Positions 1-6,024 of a stretch of 7,258 bases of DNA are shown in pieces; within the stretch, counting starts at the first letter, position 1, and the number at the start of each line of letters is the position of its first letter. Origin of the DNA: Bacteroidota bacterium (GTDB taxonomy: Bacteria > Bacteroidota > Ignavibacteria > Kapaibacteriales > UBA2268); the NCBI GenBank assembly GCA_017428585.1, contig JAFRQN010000191.1, positions 1-7,258 on the forward strand. The letters run 5' to 3'. The position numbers were made by a program, and so were the translations under genes. Under the pieces are notes generated by a model, which saw only the letters and a program-made list of their open reading frames with translations, did no database searches and was not told where the DNA came from.

Positions 1-509
1 ATAATTCTGTTTCAGCCAATAAAGTTTATGAAATAGTAGAGGTTTCTAAAGCTGTAAGTGGAGAATTAACAGATTTTATATTTAAAGATGACAATGGAGA
101 TAAAGTTTCACTGAAATCTATTACAAAAAATAAATATGTATTCCTAAATTTCTGGGCTACTTGGTGTCCACCATGTCGTGCTGAAATACCTTATATTGTA
201 GAATTACAGACGGAATTAGTAGATAAGAATTTATTAATGATAGGTATTGCTTTGGAACGAGAAACAGATATTTTACAACAGAAAGCTAAAGTTCAAAATT
301 TTGTAGATAAAAATAAAATAAATTATATAAACTTTGTAGCAGCTGATTCTATAAAAAAAGTATTGGCAGAGTCTTATAAGGGAATTCCTTATATTCCTAC
401 TACTTTTTTAATAGATAAAAAATGTAAAATTATTGAAAAAATACAGGGCGGTCGTACAAAAGATGAATTTAAAAAATCTTTAGATAATTTAATTGGTACA
501 AAAAAATAA
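1..509 (+). CDS. TlpA/ResA-like thioredoxin-fold protein, 5' end cut off by window
   Basis: This is the C-terminal 168 residues of a thiol-disulfide oxidoreductase; the reading frame is open from base 3 and its start lies outside the window. After a short Ser/Val/Lys-rich stretch comes a TlpA-type thioredoxin fold: strand YVFLNF, then the active site WATWCPPCRAEIP (cysteines at bases 165 and 174), the family strand MIGIALER, and the cis-proline loop IPTTFLID. CPPC is typical of TlpA/ResA proteins, which reduce or shuffle disulfides of exported proteins outside the cytoplasm. The visible N-terminus (NSVSANKV) resembles residues 40-48 of the next gene (NTVSVSNKV), so I infer that about 40 residues are missing, probably a lipoprotein signal and short linker. 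The protein ends in KK and TAA. A 54-base spacer leads to its paralogue. The fold call is sure; substrate and export route are inferred. Confidence 0.93.
   Translation, partial: NSVSANKVYEIVEVSKAVSGELTDFIFKDDNGDKVSLKSITKNKYVFLNFWATWCPPCRAEIPYIVELQTELVDKNLLMIGIALERETDILQQKAKVQNFVDKNKINYINFVAADSIKKVLAESYKGIPYIPTTFLIDKKCKIIEKIQGGRTKDEFKKSLDNLIGTKK
159..191 (+). repeat. 33-base direct repeat, copy 1 (thioredoxin active-site segment)
   Basis: These 33 bases, encoding TWCPPCRAEIP, are identical base for base to 1026-1058 in the next gene, although the flanking codons differ. It is a coding repeat left by gene duplication or conversion, not an independent element. Residues 1576-1591 in the third gene share only 16 bases (from TGGGC to GGTGTC) with 153-168 here. 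Confidence 0.9.
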
Positions 510-563
510 AATATCTACTTTGTAAAATTTAATATATTTTTAGTATTTATAAAAAAAACTTAT

Positions 564-1367
564 ATGAAAAATAATTTTTATAATAGAACATTGTTTAGTT
601 TATTTTTATTATTATTAGCATCTTTTTCTTTTATTGGATGCAATAGTAATAAGAATGCATCTAATAAAGAAGACCAGACGAATACTGTTTCGGTTTCAAA
701 TAAAGTTACTTCTGTAAAAATGAATGATACAGTAAAGGTATCACCAGTTACATATAAAGTTAAAGATGAAAAGATTAAAGTAAATACATCTACTATTAAA
801 GCTGAATTGCCAAAAGATGAAATTACAGCTGCTAAAACAACAGATATAACTATAAATAATATTAGCAAAATATCTTATAATTATTCTGGAAAAACCTATT
901 TAGTTAATAATTTTATTGGTGGAGAAACTGGTTTTTACGCTGATTTTTCATTTAATGATGCAAATGGTGCAAGAAAATTATCAGATTATATTAAAGATAA
1001 GTATGTTTTGCTTAATTTTTGGGGAACTTGGTGTCCACCATGTCGTGCTGAAATACCTGCTATAATAAAAATGCAAAAAGAGTTTTATAATAAAGATTTA
1101 CGAGTGATTGGTATTGCGATGGAACGAGGTACTGAAAAAGAAAATATAGCAAATTTAGAAGATTTTGTAAAAAAACAAGATATAAATTATGTTAATTTTG
1201 TTATGTCTAATGAAATAAAAACAAGATTTAAAAAATATTATGGCGGTTTAAGTGCTGTACCTACTACTTTCTTAATAGATAAAACTGGTAAAATTAAGAA
1301 AACAATTGTAGGTGGGCAATCGGAGGAAGAGTTTAGAAGTCTATTACAGGATTTAATAAAAGAATAA
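564..1367 (+). CDS. TlpA-like thioredoxin-domain lipoprotein with long linker
   Basis: This 267-residue envelope lipoprotein carries a thiol-disulfide oxidoreductase domain. Residues 1-25 form a signal peptide (basic start, hydrophobic core LFLLLLASFSF) ending in lipobox FIGC, so Cys26 should be lipidated and the protein membrane-anchored outside the cytoplasm. Residues 27 to about 120 are a low-complexity Asn/Lys/Thr/Val-rich linker. The thioredoxin fold follows (about 125-267), with active site WGTWCPPCRAEIP (Cys157, Cys160), family strand VIGIAMERG, and cis-proline loop VPTTFLID (Pro233). TlpA/ResA-type proteins usually reduce disulfides in exported partners, such as apocytochromes; no cytochrome biogenesis gene is visible here, so the partner is unknown. 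The start at 564 is fixed by the signal peptide, and its leader is A-rich without a Shine-Dalgarno. It is a close paralogue of the preceding gene, sharing GIA(L/M)ER and INY(I/V)NFV, and more distantly of the following one. Confidence 0.95.
   Translation: MKNNFYNRTLFSLFLLLLASFSFIGCNSNKNASNKEDQTNTVSVSNKVTSVKMNDTVKVSPVTYKVKDEKIKVNTSTIKAELPKDEITAAKTTDITINNISKISYNYSGKTYLVNNFIGGETGFYADFSFNDANGARKLSDYIKDKYVLLNFWGTWCPPCRAEIPAIIKMQKEFYNKDLRVIGIAMERGTEKENIANLEDFVKKQDINYVNFVMSNEIKTRFKKYYGGLSAVPTTFLIDKTGKIKKTIVGGQSEEEFRSLLQDLIKE
1026..1058 (+). repeat. 33-base direct repeat, copy 2 (thioredoxin active-site segment)
   Basis: Exact second copy of 159-191, 867 bases downstream, in the same codon phase and encoding the same CPPC active-site residues. 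The match stops abruptly at both ends. Confidence 0.9.
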
Positions 1368-1410
1368 TTCAGTTTATTTTTTTGTTTTATTTCAATATAT
1401 TATATAGCTT

Positions 1411-1929
1411 ATGAATTATTTTAACTCAAAATATTTTATCAATAATATTTATGTAATACAAAAAGTAATACAGGATTCTAAAGATAAAATGGCGGATTTT
1501 GAGTTTATAAATGATTTAAATGAAACAGAAAGTTTATTGAATATTATTAATAATAAATATGTTTTATTAGATTTTTGGGCTACTTGGTGTCTTCCCTGCC
1601 GTAATGCAGTGAAAGATTTAGTTTTTTTACAAGAATTTTATAAATCAAATTTACTTATCTTAGGCGTTGCCTTAGAGAGAGGGCAGCTATCACAAAAAAT
1701 ACAAAGATTACAACGTTTTCTTTTTAACAAATCAATTAATTATGTAAATTTTATAATATCTGATGAATTAAAACCTAAATTGAAATCTTGTTATTATGGT
1801 ATAGAGTATTTACCACTTACAATATTGGTAAATCCAGAAAAAGAGATTATATATAAAAAAGAGGGTGGTGACAATTTTTTATTTGAAATAAAAAATACAC
1901 TAGATAAACATATAAATAATAAAAAATAG
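1411..1929 (+). CDS. Short thioredoxin-fold protein (CLPC), no export signal
   Basis: This 172-residue protein is the third thioredoxin paralogue in the array. The fold begins near residue 45 (YVLLDF), with active site WATWCLPCRN (Cys60, Cys63), family strand ILGVALERG, the shared INYVNF segment, and cis-proline loop YLPLTILV (Pro135). Both cysteines and the cis-proline are kept, so it should be redox-competent, but CLPC replaces the CPPC of its neighbours, which is expected to shift redox potential. The N-terminus (MNYFNSKYFINN) has no hydrophobic core or lipobox. A TAG at 1405-1407, in frame two codons before the start, prevents extension upstream. An internal ATG at 1489 (Met27, MADFEF) is an alternative start that would also lack a signal. 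The protein therefore looks cytosolic, or it has lost the leader its sisters need. Only 16 bases separate it from the methyltransferase, suggesting co-transcription. Confidence 0.9.
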   Translation: MNYFNSKYFINNIYVIQKVIQDSKDKMADFEFINDLNETESLLNIINNKYVLLDFWATWCLPCRNAVKDLVFLQEFYKSNLLILGVALERGQLSQKIQRLQRFLFNKSINYVNFIISDELKPKLKSCYYGIEYLPLTILVNPEKEIIYKKEGGDNFLFEIKNTLDKHINNKK

Positions 1930-1945
1930 TATAAGATAAATAGCA

Positions 1946-3028
1946 ATGACGATATTACCTAATTTAAATACAGAAGGTATAAAGTACGTAGGTTCTAAGC
2001 TAAGATTGATTCCCTATATATATGATATTATAAAAGAATTGCCAGTTGTTAATGTATTAGATGGATTTAGTGGTACAACACGTGTCTCTCAAATGCTTGC
2101 CAATAATGGATATAAAGTATTTTCAAATGATATTTCGGAATGGTCTAATGTATTTGCAAAAGCATATTTATTGCATAATAATACTTTAAAGTATTACAAT
2201 GATTTATTAGATCATTTAAATCAGATAAAAGGATATAAAGGATGGTTTACAGAACATTATGGTGGTGATGAAAATAGTAAAGGGAAAAAACCTTTTCAAA
2301 TAAAGAACACTATGAAGTTGGATGGAATCAGAGATGAAATTGATAATTTAAATTTATCTGATATTGATAAGTCAGTTGCTCTTACCAGTCTTATTTTGGC
2401 AATGGATTGTGTTGATAATACTCTTGGTCATTATTGTTCTTATTTATCTGGTTGGTCAAAACGTTCATATAATAATATAGAATTAAAAATTCCGAAATTA
2501 TGTTCTAAATCAAGAAAACATATTGTTTATAAAGAAGATATTTTCAATATTATTAATAAAAATTATTATGATTTAGTGTATTTTGATCCACCTTATGGTT
2601 CTAATAATGATAAAATGCCTTCAAGTAGAGTGCGCTATAATTCATATTATCATATTTGGACTTCAATTATACTAAATGATAAACCATCTGTGTTTGGTAA
2701 TGCTAATAGAAGAATGGATACTAAGGATGGGCTTGCAGATTCCGTTTTTGAGGACTATAGGAAAAATAATGATGGCAATTTCTTTGTATTAGATAGTATA
2801 AAAAGTTTAATTCATAATACAAATGCTCACTATATTTTATTATCTTATAGTTCAAGTGGTAGAGTTACAAAAGATGATTTGTTATTAATATTAAATAAAG
2901 AAGGTAAGTTGTTACAAAATAAAGAAATTGACTATAGAACAAATGTTATGGGGGGACAGCGTTGGACTAATGAATGGATTAATAGTACAAATCGTACGAA
3001 TGAGTATCTTTTTTTATTAGAAAAATAG
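1946..3028 (+). CDS. Adenine-specific DNA methyltransferase, D12 class
   Basis: This 360-residue protein should transfer a methyl group from S-adenosylmethionine to the N6 of adenine in a specific DNA site. The order of motifs is that of the D12 (alpha) class: motif X KYVGSK (residues 13-18), the AdoMet-binding motif I LDGFSGTT (38-45), an acidic residue after the next strand (SNDIS, Asp62), a long target-recognition region (about 70-205), and catalytic motif IV DPPYGS (Asp214 to Ser219). DPPY marks it as an amino-methyltransferase, and the motif order fits adenine N6. The first ATG is used, since motif X starts at residue 13. The target sequence cannot be read from the protein. No restriction endonuclease lies on either side in this window, so it may be an orphan enzyme used in regulation or protection against incoming DNA. 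It lies 16 bases after the thioredoxin gene and 48 bases before the S41 gene. Confidence 0.92.
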   Translation: MTILPNLNTEGIKYVGSKLRLIPYIYDIIKELPVVNVLDGFSGTTRVSQMLANNGYKVFSNDISEWSNVFAKAYLLHNNTLKYYNDLLDHLNQIKGYKGWFTEHYGGDENSKGKKPFQIKNTMKLDGIRDEIDNLNLSDIDKSVALTSLILAMDCVDNTLGHYCSYLSGWSKRSYNNIELKIPKLCSKSRKHIVYKEDIFNIINKNYYDLVYFDPPYGSNNDKMPSSRVRYNSYYHIWTSIILNDKPSVFGNANRRMDTKDGLADSVFEDYRKNNDGNFFVLDSIKSLIHNTNAHYILLSYSSSGRVTKDDLLLILNKEGKLLQNKEIDYRTNVMGGQRWTNEWINSTNRTNEYLFLLEK

Positions 3029-3076
3029 ATACTATTAAATTATATTAGAAAATAAATATATTTATAATACTTAATT

Positions 3077-5974
3077 ATGCAAAAAGTTTTTTTTATTTTT
3101 TCTTTGTTCTTTATAATTAATTATGTTAATTATTCACAGATGATTACTCCCTATAATTTAGATTTTGAAGAATCATATTCAAATAAAATAATAGGTTGGG
3201 AACTTAATAAGAAATCTATTGAAAATGGATATGAAATATCTATTTCTTCTGAACAAGCTTATAGTGGAAATAAGTGTCTACAATTAGAACATAATCCTAA
3301 TAAGGCAGAAAGTTATGCGATTTTTTCACAACGTATAGATGCTTCTGTATATAAAAATAAAAAAGTTAGATTTTCTGCAATGATAAAAGGTACGCAGTCT
3401 GTTGGACCAAAGGTTTTTATAAATGTTAAAAATAAAGAATTAAAAGTTGATGGTATTGTTTCTAACGATGAAGTTTTCATGTTATCTAATGATTGGGTAC
3501 AGCTTTCTGTAGAATTTGAGATTGGCAATGATATTCAGGAAATAATGTATGGGATATTATATGAATATAAACCGACTATATTTATTGATGCATGTAAGTT
3601 TAACATAATTACTGAACAAGATGAAAATTTCTATGAAAAACCTTGTAAATTACAAGAAATAGAAAAAAAATATCTAGTAAACTTTGCAAATAGTTATGGA
3701 TATATAAAATATTTTTGTGCTAATAAATCTATTACTGAAGCTAATTGGACTGATGTTATATTGGCTGGCATTAATACTTCAAAATCTATTACAACAGTTG
3801 ATGTCATTTTAGATTCCTTAAATAATTTTTGGAAACAATTAGTTCCACAAGTTCGTTTTTCTACAACTCCTTTATCAAAATCTGATTTTCCTACGTTAAA
3901 AGATAATAAACATTTACTTGCAAATATTTATTATGGTATTCCATCTAATATATGTGATAATTATCTAACACAAAATCAAATTGTTGATATAAATGGTACT
4001 CTTAAGGATAAAAATGGCGTTGTTGTTCAATACATAAATAATATAAAAAAATATCAAGGTAAAGAGATAGGTGTTTCTGCTAAGATTAAGGTTAAAAGTT
4101 TTTATAATAAAGCTTATGCTAATTTATCATTGCGTTTCGAAAATGAGATGGGTAATTTTATAGATTACAAAGTTAGTGATTCTATATATGTTGATAAATG
4201 GAAACAATGTGATGTCGTTTGCAATATTCCTAATAACACAACAAGAATTGCAGTTATATTGTCTTTTAATGGATATGGTGAAGCATATTTTGATGATGTA
4301 TCTGCGTTAATCCATGATGAGAAAGAATACGCTGAAATTTTAAAATTGAATAATAGAGATTTTGAAGATTATCTATCTTTTAATAATGAAAATTGGTTAA
4401 TTGCAAATGAAACTATATATGGTGGATATAATGTTTACTATTCTGATGATGAACATTATTCAGGAAAAACATCTTTAATAATTTATAATGATAAAGAAGA
4501 AATTCCAAATGTTCCAAAATATGATGATATAGTGTGTGAAAAAATATCTAATGAAAATTATATTTGTATGCCTCTTGTTGTGCAAGCAGAAGCTAAAGAG
4601 ATTAAAGAAAATGATATATTCAAGATGGATTATATCACTTACCCTTTGACTGTAAATGTTAAATTAAAAACTCAAAAAAATGAGAATTTTAGTTTAAGTT
4701 GGAAAGATAGAACCTCAAGGCTTGCCATGGTGATAGAAACATGGAATTATGTAAAACATTTTTCATTAGGGAATTTTAATCAATCGCATGCTGTAAAATC
4801 ACATAATAATTTGCAAGATAATAATAATTCATTTTTAGATGAAGAGCTTAGACAGAATCTAAACAATATTTTGATCGCTTCTTTACAGCAAGCTGCTATC
4901 TGTGATTCAAAAGAAGATTTTAGAAATATTTTACAAGGAATATTAGATATAACTAATGATGTACGTGCAAGAGTATGGTTTAGTAATGATGATTCTAAAT
5001 CTTATAGTTTTCCATTTTTATTTGAATTTGTTAATAACAAATTATACGTTGCTTCCAGTGAAATTTTTAATTCGGATACAAATATAGTTAAGCAACTTAG
5101 AAATGATAATATCAAGGTAGGTGATGAAATTGTAAAAATAAATGGAATTCCTATATATCAGTTTTTTGTGGATATGAAGAAAATACAATCTAATAATGAA
5201 AGTTGGAAAGGATTACGAGAATTAATGAATTTTAGATTAGGAAAAGCAAATAGCGAGGAATTATTTACTATAAAACGTGATAATAATCTTTTTGATGTGA
5301 TAGTAAAGAGAAATGTAGAAGCTAATATGATTAGTAGTTATTATATTCCAGAGATTTCAATATTAAGTAAGGATATAATATATATGAATCTTTGTTATTT
5401 AGATGATAAATCCATAAGAAGTTTTTATGATAGTTTAAAGCAATACAACAAATTTATATTTGATTTACGTGGAAATATTGGTGTATCGGAGTCATTCTTA
5501 TCTTTATTATTACAGGAATCTATACCATTACAGACTTCTACATGGAGTATTCCAACATTTACTAAACCTGATAAAGAAGGAATTGTTTTTTATAAACAGG
5601 GGAAGAGTTATGCTCCAATGTCTAATACATTAAATGGAGAATTTGTTTTTCTTACGGATTGGCATACAGGTACAAGTAGTGAAGGTTTTGTTTCAACGGT
5701 AAAAAAATATAAATTAGGTAAGGTTATGGGTCAAAATACGCAGGGTGGTATGTTATATTCTGTATCCATTCGTTTGAATGAAGAGTTTTGTATTTCTTTA
5801 GGCACTGCTTTTAGTTATGATTCTAATGGACATAATATTTACAATGCTCCAATTTCTCCTGATATTTTAGTTAAGACAAGTATATCGGATATAAAAAATA
5901 ATAAAGATGCGATTTTAGAAACTGCAATAAATTATTTAAATAAATATAAACATAATTCAAAAAATAAAAAATAA
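3077..5974 (+). CDS. Secreted multidomain S41-family peptidase-like protein, probably inactive
   Basis: This 965-residue exported protein has S41 (tail-specific/tricorn-like) peptidase architecture. A signal peptide (residues 1-20, hydrophobic FFIFSLFFII, likely cut before Gln21) precedes a jelly-roll/CBM-like domain (about 23-185). Next is the helical segment NSYGYIKYF (205-213) with a following NWTD, typical of this family's N-terminal part, then more jelly-roll-like regions (about 300-415 and 420-540). A second helical segment contains WNYVKHF (556-562); a PDZ domain follows (VGDEIVKING from 681), then the S41 core with FDLRGN (Asp796). Family members normally have DGH in the second helical segment, Ser three residues before a Glu in the nucleophile loop, and GEPT; here they read DVR (628-630), TGTSSE (Thr866 at the Ser position) and GQNT (Gln886). 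If the alignment is right, this is a pseudo-protease that may bind peptides or glycans. The family call is firm; inactivity is inferred. Confidence 0.88.
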   Translation: MQKVFFIFSLFFIINYVNYSQMITPYNLDFEESYSNKIIGWELNKKSIENGYEISISSEQAYSGNKCLQLEHNPNKAESYAIFSQRIDASVYKNKKVRFSAMIKGTQSVGPKVFINVKNKELKVDGIVSNDEVFMLSNDWVQLSVEFEIGNDIQEIMYGILYEYKPTIFIDACKFNIITEQDENFYEKPCKLQEIEKKYLVNFANSYGYIKYFCANKSITEANWTDVILAGINTSKSITTVDVILDSLNNFWKQLVPQVRFSTTPLSKSDFPTLKDNKHLLANIYYGIPSNICDNYLTQNQIVDINGTLKDKNGVVVQYINNIKKYQGKEIGVSAKIKVKSFYNKAYANLSLRFENEMGNFIDYKVSDSIYVDKWKQCDVVCNIPNNTTRIAVILSFNGYGEAYFDDVSALIHDEKEYAEILKLNNRDFEDYLSFNNENWLIANETIYGGYNVYYSDDEHYSGKTSLIIYNDKEEIPNVPKYDDIVCEKISNENYICMPLVVQAEAKEIKENDIFKMDYITYPLTVNVKLKTQKNENFSLSWKDRTSRLAMVIETWNYVKHFSLGNFNQSHAVKSHNNLQDNNNSFLDEELRQNLNNILIASLQQAAICDSKEDFRNILQGILDITNDVRARVWFSNDDSKSYSFPFLFEFVNNKLYVASSEIFNSDTNIVKQLRNDNIKVGDEIVKINGIPIYQFFVDMKKIQSNNESWKGLRELMNFRLGKANSEELFTIKRDNNLFDVIVKRNVEANMISSYYIPEISILSKDIIYMNLCYLDDKSIRSFYDSLKQYNKFIFDLRGNIGVSESFLSLLLQESIPLQTSTWSIPTFTKPDKEGIVFYKQGKSYAPMSNTLNGEFVFLTDWHTGTSSEGFVSTVKKYKLGKVMGQNTQGGMLYSVSIRLNEEFCISLGTAFSYDSNGHNIYNAPISPDILVKTSISDIKNNKDAILETAINYLNKYKHNSKNKK

Positions 5975-6024
5975 TTTATTATTTTTGAAAAACAAATAAT
6001 ACTATTAATAAAAATAAATAAGAA

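Noticed and set aside
493..522. Bacteroides-like promoter: TTG at 493-495 and TACTTTG at 516-522
   Set aside because: The spacing is plausible, but the -7 element has one base too few for TAnnTTTG, and the TTG lies inside the preceding coding region.
578..868. 96-codon open frame on the minus strand
   Set aside because: It lies opposite the signal peptide and linker of the thioredoxin lipoprotein, which has clear motifs; its hydrophobic translation is a by-product of the AT-rich, Asn/Lys-rich sense strand.
1371..1424. Hydrophobic reading frame (SLFFCFISIYYIAYELF) overlapping the third thioredoxin start, like a remnant leader
   Set aside because: It has no start codon, follows directly from the previous gene's stop in the same frame, ends in TAA, and is what any T-rich spacer would encode.
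3313..3528. 71-codon open frame on the minus strand
   Set aside because: Antisense to the first jelly-roll-like domain of the S41-like gene, with no recognisable motif or start context.
5977..6001. Inverted repeat (8-base all-A/T stem TATTATTT/AAATAATA) after the S41-like gene, possible terminator
   Set aside because: The stem has no G-C pair and no following T-run, and such repeats arise by chance in A/T-only spacers.
1..6024. Possible defence or secretion island formed by thioredoxins, methyltransferase and S41 protein
   Set aside because: No nuclease, helicase, toxin or transport partner is present, and adjacency of a DNA methyltransferase to redox genes is not enough to claim a joint system.
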